Below are positions 1-7,900 of a DNA stretch of 17,018 bases, piece after piece. Both the position numbers and the translations under genes were made by a program. Positions within the stretch are counted from its first letter, which is position 1. Each line of letters opens with the position of its first letter. Where the stretch lies: NCBI GenBank assembly GCA_946482425.1, contig CAMLRO010000029.1, positions 1 to 17,018 on the forward strand, given 5' to 3'. The notes beneath the pieces are model-generated. The model searched no databases. It was not told the origin of the DNA and was given only the letters and a program-made list of their open reading frames with translations. Source of the DNA: an uncultured Lactobacillus sp. (lineage in GTDB: Bacteria > Bacillota > Bacilli > Lactobacillales > Lactobacillaceae).

Positions 1-668
1 TAATTTGTGCAGGGCAGGATCCTGATTTTAACAAGCGCGCGATTGATTTAAGTCAACGTTTTACGCAAGTCTATGCGATGGTGGGCTATTGTCCTGATGT
101 TGCCAAAGATTATGACCAAAAAGCAGAAGATTTACTGATCGAGCAAGTGCAGCTTCCCGGCGTTGTGGCCGTAGGTGAAGTAGGACTTGACTATTATTGG
201 GATGAATCTCCGCGTGACAAACAAAGAGAAGTTTTTGCCAGGCAGGTTGAACTGGCTCATGAATTAAAAAAACCGGTTGATATTCACACGAGAGATGCTT
301 TTAGTGATTGCTACGAAATACTAAAAAACAGCAATTTGGAGTACGGTGCAATTTTGCACAGCTTTAATGGCGATATTTCATGGCTGACGAAGTTCTTAAA
401 CTTAAATGTATATTTTTCTTATTCAGGGGTTGTTTCCTTTACTAAAGCAACTGAAGTGCATGAAGCGGCTCAGAAAACTCCTTTGGAGCGTTTGTTGGTT
501 GAAACAGACGCACCATATCTCACTCCTAAGCCGTATCGTGGCCAGCAAAATGAACCAGGCAATGTTTATTATGTGGCCCGGGCAATTGCAGAATTAAAAG
601 GTCTTACGCTAGAAGAAGTTGCTCAGGCAACATATGCAAATACGATGAGGGTCTATGGACTTAATTAA
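1..668 (+). CDS. tatD: TatD-family metal-dependent hydrolase (5' end outside window)
   Basis: This is a TatD-family Mg-dependent DNase/hydrolase, a cytoplasmic TIM-barrel enzyme. The reading frame is open from position 3, so about 221 residues are visible. The family is usually about 255 residues, so roughly the first 35, including the N-terminal HxH metal pair, lie before the window. Visible family motifs, in order, are VGEVGLDYYW (metal-binding Glu), DIHTRDA (His), LHSFNGD (His) and VETDAPYLTPKPYRG (catalytic Asp), followed by the usual NEP and C-terminal helix. The motif commonly written GxHP reads GYCP here; that His is not one of the metal ligands listed above. The stop codon overlaps the start of rnmV by 14 bases. 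The tatD-rnmV-rsmA order matches Bacillus subtilis yabD-rnmV-ksgA, except that B. subtilis has an extra gene between the first two. Family assignment is firm; the physiological substrate is not known. Confidence 0.95.
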   Translation, partial: ICAGQDPDFNKRAIDLSQRFTQVYAMVGYCPDVAKDYDQKAEDLLIEQVQLPGVVAVGEVGLDYYWDESPRDKQREVFARQVELAHELKKPVDIHTRDAFSDCYEILKNSNLEYGAILHSFNGDISWLTKFLNLNVYFSYSGVVSFTKATEVHEAAQKTPLERLLVETDAPYLTPKPYRGQQNEPGNVYYVARAIAELKGLTLEEVAQATYANTMRVYGLN

Positions 669-1221
669 AAAACATTTTAATGCTGTTGTAGTTGTTGAGG
701 GAAAAGACGATACTATTCGGCTTAAGCAATTTTTTCCGGGTATTGAAACAATTGAAACTAACGGCTCCGATGTGCCTGAAACAGTGCTGATACAGTTGCA
801 GAAATTAGCTCACAAAAGAGATATTATCGTCTTGACTGATCCTGACTTAAATGGTGAACGGATAAGGCGCATAGTGACTAAGGCAGTACCGACAGCTAAA
901 CAAGCATTTATCACTCGTAAAGAAGGCGAGCCGCATAAAAAAGGCTCCCTTGGCGTTGAACATGCATCAAAAGAGGCTTTAACAAAAGCCCTGAGTGATT
1001 TACATGAAAAAAAACAGCCGGTAAGTGATCTTACGAAAGCAAAATATCAAAAACTAGGCCTAGCAAGTGGCCCTAATTCTCGTAAATTGCGTGAATTAGT
1101 TGGCAATAAACTCCGTATTGGCTATGGCAATGGCAAGCAGTTTTATCATCGTTTACAAACTTTTGGTATTTCACTTGCTGAACTTAAGCAAGCTGTTGAG
1201 GAGGTTCAAAATGAACACTGA
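655..1221 (+). CDS. rnmV: Ribonuclease M5 (5S rRNA maturation)
   Basis: Ribonuclease M5 trims the 5S rRNA precursor at both ends of the mature molecule in low-GC Gram-positives. The 188-residue product is close to the B. subtilis length. It starts with a TOPRIM domain: VVVVEGKDD near residues 11-19 carries the conserved Glu (E15), and [15 protein letters not shown] near 57-71 carries the DxD pair (D62, D64). The segment around [20 protein letters not shown] is the C-terminal RNA-binding part typical of the family. The ATG lies inside the last codons of tatD (14-base overlap) and the end overlaps rsmA by 11 bases, so the three genes are probably one transcript with coupled translation. The identification is secure. 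Confidence 0.96.
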   Translation: MDLIKKHFNAVVVVEGKDDTIRLKQFFPGIETIETNGSDVPETVLIQLQKLAHKRDIIVLTDPDLNGERIRRIVTKAVPTAKQAFITRKEGEPHKKGSLGVEHASKEALTKALSDLHEKKQPVSDLTKAKYQKLGLASGPNSRKLRELVGNKLRIGYGNGKQFYHRLQTFGISLAELKQAVEEVQNEH

Positions 1222-2104
1222 GATTCCCATTGGTTCTCCTGTTAGAACTCAGGCAATTATTAATCGCTATTTTATGAAAGCTAAAAAAAGTTTGGGTCAG
1301 AATTTTTTAGTAGACTTGGATGCTCTTCAAGGTATTGTGCAAGCGGCTGACATTAAAAAAGATGACCAGGTAATCGAAATTGGCCCTGGAATTGGGTCTT
1401 TAACCGAACAATTGCTGAAGGCAGGAGCGAAGGTTTTTGCTTATGAGATAGATGAAAAACTTCCTGAAATATTGCACAACGAACTACCGACAGAAATTGC
1501 TGGAGCACCACTGAGTGTCCGGTTTAAGCTTAAAATGAAAGACATCTTAAAAGCTGATTTTAAGCAGGATTTGGGTGATTTCTTTGATCTAAGCAAGCCA
1601 ATCAAAGTTGTGGCTAACCTTCCTTATTACATTACCACGCCAATAATTTTCTTCCTTAATAATTCTGAATTAAAATTTGCCAGTTTGACGCTGATGATGC
1701 AAAAAGAAGTGGCAGATCGTTTAAGTGCTCATTCAGGGACAAAAGAATATGGCCCCTTAACGATCGCCGTTCATGCAGAAATGTCTGTTCAATCATTTAT
1801 GACCGTAAAGAGTTCTTCTTTTATTCCCAGACCAAAAGTTGACTCCAGTGTCGTGGTTTTAAAGCCTTTACCTGCGGAAAATAAAATTGATATAGCTGAT
1901 CCTCAGCACTTTAATTGGGTAGTTAAGATGTGCTTTGCACAAAGGCGGAAAACATTAAATAACAATTTGAAAGTACTCATACCAAACAATGATGATCGAA
2001 CACATTTAATTAAGTCATTAGGAGTCGATTCTCAAATTCGCCCAGAACAGCTAAATCTTAAGCAATTTGTCCAAATTGCTGCAAGTGTGCCAGTTAAAAA
2101 TTGA
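1211..2104 (+). CDS. rsmA: 16S rRNA (adenine1518/1519-N6)-dimethyltransferase (RsmA/KsgA)
   Basis: RsmA dimethylates two adjacent adenosines in the 3' terminal hairpin of 16S rRNA during small-subunit assembly, using S-adenosylmethionine. Loss of the enzyme gives kasugamycin resistance in other bacteria. The 297-residue protein shows KSLGQNFL (residues 26-33), the SAM-binding [11 protein letters not shown] (56-66) and the catalytic [12 protein letters not shown] (NLPYY at 136-140), then the C-terminal helical domain with [13 protein letters not shown]. The frame is open upstream to 1100, but the start at 1211 is preferred. GAGGAGG at 1198-1204 sits six bases before it, and the protein then begins as in its relatives. 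It overlaps the end of rnmV by 11 bases. I see no terminator between it and veg. Confidence 0.96.
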   Translation: MNTEIPIGSPVRTQAIINRYFMKAKKSLGQNFLVDLDALQGIVQAADIKKDDQVIEIGPGIGSLTEQLLKAGAKVFAYEIDEKLPEILHNELPTEIAGAPLSVRFKLKMKDILKADFKQDLGDFFDLSKPIKVVANLPYYITTPIIFFLNNSELKFASLTLMMQKEVADRLSAHSGTKEYGPLTIAVHAEMSVQSFMTVKSSSFIPRPKVDSSVVVLKPLPAENKIDIADPQHFNWVVKMCFAQRRKTLNNNLKVLIPNNDDRTHLIKSLGVDSQIRPEQLNLKQFVQIAASVPVKN

Positions 2105-2136
2105 CGAAAATATTCTGTGGTACTTTTTAAAAAGAA

Positions 2137-2165
2137 TTGAAAAAATAATAATAAAGTGGTATAAT
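2137..2165 (+). promoter_or_regulatory. Sigma-A promoter of veg
   Basis: TTGAAA (2137-2142) and a perfect TATAAT (2160-2165) are separated by 17 bases, a near-consensus vegetative promoter. The predicted transcript would start near 2172, giving a very short leader before the veg ribosome binding site. In B. subtilis veg is also driven by a notably strong vegetative promoter, which fits. Confidence 0.8.
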
Positions 2166-2172
2166 TCAACCC

Positions 2173-2191
2173 AAAGGAGTTGTTTTCATTG
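2173..2191 (+). promoter_or_regulatory. Ribosome binding site that sets a TTG start for veg
   Basis: AAAGGAG (2173-2179) is followed nine bases later by TTG at 2189. An in-frame TTG at 2180 directly abuts the Shine-Dalgarno sequence and is too close to be used. The next ATG at 2204 is 24 bases away, which is too far. Starting at 2189 makes the N-terminus align without gaps to B. subtilis Veg. Confidence 0.75.
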
Positions 2192-2434
2192 CCAACATCT
2201 ATTATGACCATTAAGAGTAAGCTGGATTCACATTTGGGTGATTCGTTGACTGTAGTTGCAAGAGCCGGACGTAAGAAAGTTACAAAAAGACGTGGAATTT
2301 TAAAGAATACTTTTCCCGCAGTTTTTGTAGTTGATTTAGATCAAGATTCAAATAATTTTGAACATGTTTCTTATAGTTATACGGATTTGTTAACCAAAAA
2401 TATCACATTAAAATTTGATGACGCTGTGCAGTAA
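2189..2434 (+). CDS. veg: Veg protein, biofilm-related small cytoplasmic protein
   Basis: The product has 81 residues, reads M(L)PTSIMTIKSKLDSHLG at its start, and belongs to the Veg family (DUF1021). Family features seen are the N-terminal helix, the basic turn RAGRKKVTKRRG, then ILKNTFPAVFVVDLDQD and FEHVSYSYTDLLT, which match B. subtilis Veg closely. In B. subtilis Veg raises biofilm matrix expression by interfering with SinR. SinR is not expected in lactobacilli, so the role here is unknown. The gene is monocistronic by its signals, with its own promoter upstream and an intrinsic terminator downstream. It lies between rsmA and purR, the position it holds in Bacillus once ssp and ispE are removed. 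TTG is chosen as start because of the ribosome binding site spacing. Confidence 0.9.
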   Translation: MPTSIMTIKSKLDSHLGDSLTVVARAGRKKVTKRRGILKNTFPAVFVVDLDQDSNNFEHVSYSYTDLLTKNITLKFDDAVQ

Positions 2435-2465
2435 GATTAAAGCGATTATCTAGAAATTACTTTTT

Positions 2466-2502
2466 GGCATTAACATTTGGTAAAATGTTAGTGCCTTTTT
2501 TT
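2466..2502 (+). terminator. Rho-independent terminator after veg
   Basis: Arms at 2466-2478 and 2483-2495 form a 13-bp stem with one G-T wobble and a four-base loop (GGTA), followed by seven T residues. It separates veg from purR. Confidence 0.9.
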
Positions 2503-2557
2503 ATGGTTGAGTGTATAGTAGTAACTGGCAAAAGACAAACAATAGGAGGGTAATTCT

Positions 2558-3388
2558 ATGAAACGTTCAGAGAGATTAGTTGACATGACTAAATATTTGA
2601 TGGAACGACCACATGACTTAATTCCGCTGCCATTTTTTGCAAAAAGATATGGTGCAGCAAAGTCTTCGATCTCGGAAGATCTTGCGATTTTGAAACATAC
2701 TTTAGCAAATAATCAAGATGGTATCTTAGAAACTGTCGCTGGCGCAGCTGGAGGAGTGCGCTATATTCCTTTTTGGGGTAAAAAGCATGCTCAGAAATAT
2801 TTAAATGAATTGGCAAATCGCATTGAGGATCCTGACCGTATTTTAGCGGGAGGATTTGTTTATCTGTCCGATATCATTGGCAATCCACAAGACTTGGATA
2901 AGATTGGCAAGTTAATTGCTACCAGGTATGCATATTCTGACATTAATGTTGTAATGACTATTGAAACTAAGGGGATCGCTTTAGCACAGGCAGTTGCCCG
3001 CTATTTAAATGTGCCTTTTATCATTGCACGTAAGCGTTCAAAAGTCACAGAAGGTGCGACAGTTTCAGTAAACTATATTTCTTCTTCACTTGATCGTGTT
3101 TCTAAAATGGAATTGCCAACTAGAGTGTTAAAAGAAAATTCTAATGTTTTGCTGATAGATGACTATATGATGGCAGGGGGTACTTTAACAGGAATGCAGC
3201 AATTAGTTAGAGAATTTAATGGTAACATTGCTGGTGTTTGCGTTTTATGTGAAGCAGATTTTGATGATGTTAAATTAATTGAAGGTCATCTTTCTTTAGT
3301 AAAAATTAAAAGAATTGACGACAAAAAGAAAGTCATTGTGGCAGAGCCAGGTTCGTTAATTGCGCACACCGATTTTGACCGCTTTTAG
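2558..3388 (+). CDS. purR: PurR, PRPP-responsive purine regulator
   Basis: This is the Gram-positive-type PurR, a DNA-binding regulator of purine genes that is controlled by PRPP; it is unrelated to the LacI-type PurR of E. coli. The 276-residue protein has an N-terminal winged-helix domain (about residues 1-73, starting MKRSERLVDMTKYLMERP) and a phosphoribosyltransferase-like domain. The latter carries the PRPP loop VLLIDDYMMAGGT (DDYMMAGGT at 201-209). Length is close to the B. subtilis protein (285). AGGAGG at 2544-2549 lies eight bases before the ATG. A TATAGT at 2514-2519 could be a -10 box, but no good -35 accompanies it outside the veg terminator. I see no PurBox (CCGAAC-type) upstream, so autoregulation is not evident. 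Confidence 0.96.
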   Translation: MKRSERLVDMTKYLMERPHDLIPLPFFAKRYGAAKSSISEDLAILKHTLANNQDGILETVAGAAGGVRYIPFWGKKHAQKYLNELANRIEDPDRILAGGFVYLSDIIGNPQDLDKIGKLIATRYAYSDINVVMTIETKGIALAQAVARYLNVPFIIARKRSKVTEGATVSVNYISSSLDRVSKMELPTRVLKENSNVLLIDDYMMAGGTLTGMQQLVREFNGNIAGVCVLCEADFDDVKLIEGHLSLVKIKRIDDKKKVIVAEPGSLIAHTDFDRF

Positions 3389-3416
3389 TTTATAAGATGA
3401 TATACTAAGATATAAT
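3389..3416 (+). promoter_or_regulatory. Possible promoter of glmU
   Basis: A perfect TATAAT (3411-3416) lies 16 bases after TTTATA (3389-3394), a four-of-six -35 match. The 61-base purR-glmU gap contains no terminator hairpin, so readthrough from purR is also likely. The -10 is convincing; the -35 is weak. Confidence 0.45.
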
Positions 3417-3449
3417 AATAATCTAGGAAAATAAAAGAGGCTAAAATTA

Positions 3450-4835
3450 ATGAAAAAGTTTGTAATTGTTCTGGCAGCGGGCAAGGGGACCCGTATGAAA
3501 TCAAAATTGTACAAGGTCTTACATCAAGTATGTGGCAAGTCAATGGTTGAATACGTTGTTGAAGCAGCGCAAGCAATAAAGCCAGACAAAATAGTTACAA
3601 TTGTGGGTAATGGTGCAGAAGAAGTTAAAAAAGTTCTCGCCGATAAGTCTGAGTTTGTTTTACAAAAAAAGCAACTTGGTACAGGTGATGCCGTTTTAAC
3701 TGCCTCAGATGAGTTAGCAGCAGAAAAGGGCGCTACTTTAGTAATTACAGGTGATACACCACTATTTACAAGTCAAACTTTTCACAAATTATTTGATTAC
3801 CATCAAAGTAAAGGTAATGCGGCTACTGTTTTGACAGCTCAAGCTCCAAATCCTTATGGCTATGGTCGCATTATCCGGGATGACCAAGATAATGTCTTAA
3901 GAATTGTTGAACAAAAAGACGCTACAGCAGGTGAATTAAAAATCAACGAAATCAATACTGGTGTTTTTTGTTTTGACAATCAATTGTTATTTAGTGCCTT
4001 AAAAAAGGTCGATAATCACAATGCGCAAGGAGAATATTATTTAACTGATGTTCTGGAAATTTTGCGTAACGAAGGGCAAAGAATTGGTGCATATAAAATG
4101 CCGGACTTCAGCGAAAGCTTGGGGGTTAACGACCGCTCTGCTTTGGCTCAGGCCACCAAAATTATGCAAAAAAGGATCAATAAAAAGCATATGGCAAATG
4201 GTGTAACTTTCATTGATCCCGATACAGCTTATGTTGATGCGGATGTTAAAATTGGCTGTGATACCCTGATTGAAGGCAATGTCGTGATTAAAGGCAATAC
4301 TGAAATTGGGAGCGACTGTGTAATAACTTCTGGCTCCAGGATTATTGATTCCCAAGTTGGTAACAATGTTACTGTAACTTCTTCAACAGTTGAACAAGCT
4401 GAGATGGATGATTTTTCAGACGTTGGTCCTAATTCACATTTACGTCCAAAAGCAATCATTAGAAAAGGCGCCCATATTGGTAACTTTGTAGAAATTAAAA
4501 ATGCTGAAATTGGCGAGAATTCTAAAGTAGGTCATTTGACTTACGTTGGGGATGCTACTTTGGGTAAAGATGTCAATGTTGGTTGCGGTACTATTTTTGC
4601 TAATTATGATGGTGTCAAAAAAGATCATAGCAATGTAGGTGATCGTGCTTTTATTGGCTCCGGTGCTACTTTAGTTGCACCCGTTAATATTGCTGATCAT
4701 GCCTTTGTGGCAGCAGATTCAACAATTACCAAAGATGTGGCCAAATATGAAATGGCGATTGCTCGTGGTCGTCAGGTAAATAAGCCCGATTATTGGCATA
4801 AATTGCCTCTGTCTGATGATCCGAACTGGAAATAA
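3450..4835 (+). CDS. glmU: Bifunctional GlcNAc-1-phosphate uridyltransferase / glucosamine-1-phosphate acetyltransferase
   Basis: GlmU acetylates glucosamine-1-phosphate with acetyl-CoA and then couples it to UTP, giving UDP-GlcNAc for peptidoglycan and wall polymers. The 461-residue protein has an N-terminal pyrophosphorylase domain with [18 protein letters not shown] (residues 8-25), [10 protein letters not shown] and ITGDTPLF, and a C-terminal left-handed beta-helix of hexapeptide repeats from about residue 250. Acetyltransferase residues match the E. coli enzyme with an offset of one: R332 (HLRP), K350 (VEIK), H362 and Y365 (GHLTYVGD), N385 (NYDG). The gene is complete and looks fully active. 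The ribosome binding site is AGAGG at 3436-3440. In B. subtilis and many relatives prs follows glmU; here glmU instead meets a convergent giant surface-protein gene. Confidence 0.97.
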   Translation: MKKFVIVLAAGKGTRMKSKLYKVLHQVCGKSMVEYVVEAAQAIKPDKIVTIVGNGAEEVKKVLADKSEFVLQKKQLGTGDAVLTASDELAAEKGATLVITGDTPLFTSQTFHKLFDYHQSKGNAATVLTAQAPNPYGYGRIIRDDQDNVLRIVEQKDATAGELKINEINTGVFCFDNQLLFSALKKVDNHNAQGEYYLTDVLEILRNEGQRIGAYKMPDFSESLGVNDRSALAQATKIMQKRINKKHMANGVTFIDPDTAYVDADVKIGCDTLIEGNVVIKGNTEIGSDCVITSGSRIIDSQVGNNVTVTSSTVEQAEMDDFSDVGPNSHLRPKAIIRKGAHIGNFVEIKNAEIGENSKVGHLTYVGDATLGKDVNVGCGTIFANYDGVKKDHSNVGDRAFIGSGATLVAPVNIADHAFVAADSTITKDVAKYEMAIARGRQVNKPDYWHKLPLSDDPNWK

Positions 4836-4839
4836 GATT

Positions 4840-4877
4840 AAAATAAGCTGGAAGATGATTCCAGCTTATTTTGTTTA
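4840..4877 (+). terminator. Terminator of glmU
   Basis: A perfect 14-bp stem (4840-4853 with 4859-4872) encloses a five-base loop, and the descending arm ends in a T-rich tract (TTATTTTGTTT). It starts five bases after the glmU stop. Confidence 0.9.
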
Positions 4878-4887
4878 CAGCATAATC

Positions 4888-4926
4888 AAAAAATAGCTCC
4901 AGAGTTTCAAACTTCTGGAGCTATTT
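4888..4926 (-). terminator. Terminator of the giant surface-protein gene
   Basis: A perfect 13-bp stem (4891-4903 with 4914-4926) has a ten-base loop. Read on the minus strand it ends in a run of T (complement of the A run at 4888-4893), so it is oriented to stop transcription of the gene that ends at 4944. Together with the glmU hairpin it makes a back-to-back terminator pair in a convergent gap of 108 bases. Confidence 0.85.
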
Positions 4927-4943
4927 AGTTAAACTAAACTTAA

Positions 4944-7900
4944 TTATTTAAAATTAGCTTTTTTAACAAACTTATTTTTAGCAATAATATAGTATTTCTT
5001 GTTGTTTATTTTGACAGGATCGCCATAAGTTTTAACTGCTTTTCGTTTCTTTAAAACTTTTTTACCAATCCGCTTGCCATGCTGACTATAGATATAAGCG
5101 TTATGCTTTAATTTGATCTTTTTGGAATCGATATTAGCAGCAGCGATGAATAGACCATCTTCCAGTTCATAAAATGACCTACCATTAATCAATTTCTTGT
5201 TAACAGTATTTATACTTGAACCAGCAAGAATGACTAACTTATTGGCACGCTTTCCTTGTTCATCATACAAATATGAATTATGCATAATAGCTTTTTCGAC
5301 CACCGGTTGTGGCTTTTCAGTCACTGGCTCGTTGATCGGGGCTGCGGTAACAGCTGCAACAGCAGCTTTTTGAATTGCAATATTTGCAGCTTTAACAAAA
5401 CGGTTTTGAGCAATAATAAAGTACTTCTTGCCCCGAATGGTTACTGCATCACCATAAGTATTAATGTTGTTGCCTTTTCTTAACACACCTGCTTTCTTAA
5501 CACGTTTGCCATGTTTATTGTAAACGTAGGCATTATGTTTTAATTTTTGACTGGTTGAAACGACATTGCCAATAGCGACATAGTAAATTTTGTTCTTATT
5601 ACCTTTGTCAACTAGAACGTAATAATTTTTGCCGTTAATCTCTTTTGTACCGTATGAAGTAATGATTGAGCCAGCGCCTAATACAATCCTATTTGCACGC
5701 TTGCCACTTTCGTCATATAGGTAAGCATTATGCATTAACGCCAATTCTTCGCTATGGCTTAAATCAAGTTCTGGTTCTTCTTTTTCTTCTTTGTCGCCAG
5801 TATTAACAGGGTTAGGAGTAACTGGAGCAGAGGCAGAACCGCCACCAGTATTAATGTCATTGCCATGGTTGTTATCATTGCCATGATTATTGTCATTATC
5901 ATGGTTGTTGTCATTGCCATGATTATTGTCATTATCATGGTTGTTGTTGTCATCGCCATGATTATTGTCATTATCTTGACTATTGTCATTGCCATGAAGA
6001 ATATGATCAATCATTTCAGGATCAGTGGCATCGAGATAAAGCTGATTAATAGCATCATCACGCAATTTGGTAATTGTCTTACTGTCATTAACCTTAGGCT
6101 GATTGATAGCATCTTTTGCTGTTGTCATATCAGTAGAAATTTGTTTAATAACAGTCTCTTTTTCCTGCTCAGTATATTTGCCTGAGGACTGAATTTCACT
6201 TGTTGCAGCTTTTTGAGCCTCTTTTAGTGCTCCAGCAGCTATTTCTTTTTCACCTGCTAATTCTGTTGCGGCAAGTTTATCCGCGTTGGCAGGATCACTG
6301 AGGGCATCTTTAGCATTTTCGTATGCTTTATCAATGCTGGTAGTGTTTGCTTTATCCTTAAACCTGTCTTTAAGAGCTTTAACAGCGGAATCATAGGCGG
6401 CTTTTAGTCTTTCTTCTTGTACTTTTCTATTGTTGTTTAAAACATCATCAAGTTCTTTACTATCGGCTACAATTATACTGCTTATCTTGTCAACTGCATC
6501 TTTTCTGGCAGTTTCTACCGCATTTGAGTCTTGAGCTTGATCGATTGTGCCGGTTTTATCAGTATTAGCTTTAGCTACTTCCTGATCAATGCGATCTTTT
6601 ATTACTTGTTTTTCAGTATCAGTATAATTGCTGCCATCTTGATGCTTTAATTTATCAACTTGATTCTTAGCGTTGGTAGCAGTATCAGTTACTGAACCCT
6701 TGGCTATTTCTTTTTCAGCTGCTATCTTATCTGCTGCGATATCTGCAGGTGAATTACCATTGACACGTGAATGTTCTTTGTAGGCTTTATCAACGCTGCT
6801 GGTATCGGCATTTTCACCAAATTTGTCTTTTAGTTCATCGACTGCTTTTTGGTGTTTATCTGCTAATTCATTATTTGCCTCTTCTTTAAGCGAATTGTTG
6901 GATTCATCCTTAGCGGCATTACCAGCGCTGTTAATATCATCTTTAGCGGTTTCTGTTATTTTATCAATCTGCTCCTTCTTGCCAGATGTATCACCTTTAG
7001 GAGCATTGATTGCATCAATTTTATCCTTGGCTTTTTGGCTATCATCTTTGATTTGCTCTTTTAGTCTGTCTTTTGATTCAGTAGATAGTTTATCATTCCC
7101 ATCAATTTCCTTATTAACTTTATCAGCTTCTTCATCAATGTCAGCTTTAGCATTTTCCTTGTTGATGATAGTCATTGCTTCATCATAAGCTGCACTAGCA
7201 GTTGGAATATCAGTAGCATCGTTAATGGCTTTTATTTGCTTGTCAATACGATCTATCAATTCCTGAGACAGTTTATCTTTCAGTCTGTCTTTTAATTTGC
7301 CGTATGCTTTGTTAAGGCCATCTACGCCTTCAGCACCTTCAAGGGCATTCTTTTGTTCATGATCAAACCATTCTGGTTCAGTACCAGTTTCAGGTTTAGT
7401 TAAAAGACGATCAATATTTTGACCAATATTTGCTTCATCTGGGATGTCGCTAATTGCTGTAGCCTTTTCTATATTCTGGAAACTCTGTTGATAAGCATCA
7501 TCAATTGCAGCTTTAGCTGCCTTCTTCTGCTCGGCAGTTAATTGAGATTGATCAATTACGGTATGAGCCTTAGTTTGTTTATCCTTTAGAATACCTTCAG
7601 CTTTTGTCTTTTTACCAGCTAGGGCGGCTTGATCTATAATATTTTTGATATCGGAATTTGCTTGATCTTTACTGCTATTTATCTTTTCTTCAGCATTTTC
7701 TTCAGATTGTGAAATGGAGTTAATATCAGTTCTCGCTTGATCAACAATAGTTTTAATTTGCTCTTTCTGCTTTTGTTGATCCTCTGGCGATAAACCTGAT
7801 TTGTCTATTGCATCATTAGCTTCTTTTTGTTTTTGTTCTACCTGAGAGATTGCATCTTGTTTAGCCTTAACTATGTCTGCACTTTCCTGCGCAACTTGGA

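Noticed and set aside
1100..1210. Upstream extension of rsmA to an earlier ATG
   Set aside because: The extra 37 residues overlap rnmV in another frame and do not resemble RsmA; the ATG at 1211 has a GAGGAGG six bases before it.
2123..2134. CTTTTTAAAAAG palindrome after rsmA as a terminator
   Set aside because: It has no loop and no GC pairs beyond the ends, so it cannot form a stable hairpin; readthrough into veg is more likely.
5857..5996. Regular 36-bp repeats as a CRISPR array
   Set aside because: The units are directly contiguous with no unique spacers and are in frame within a coding region.
5759..6010. Met/Thr/Ile-rich open frame on the minus strand
   Set aside because: It is the shifted reading of the 36-bp tandem repeat inside the giant gene; repeats keep all frames open and there is no ribosome binding site.
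6823..7188. Hydrophobic Ser/Leu-rich open frames on the plus strand through the stalk (also near 8800-9150, 12049-12366)
   Set aside because: They are the complement of Ala/Asp/Glu/Lys-rich coding DNA, which yields Ser/Leu/Phe-rich shadows; no start signals or family resemblance.
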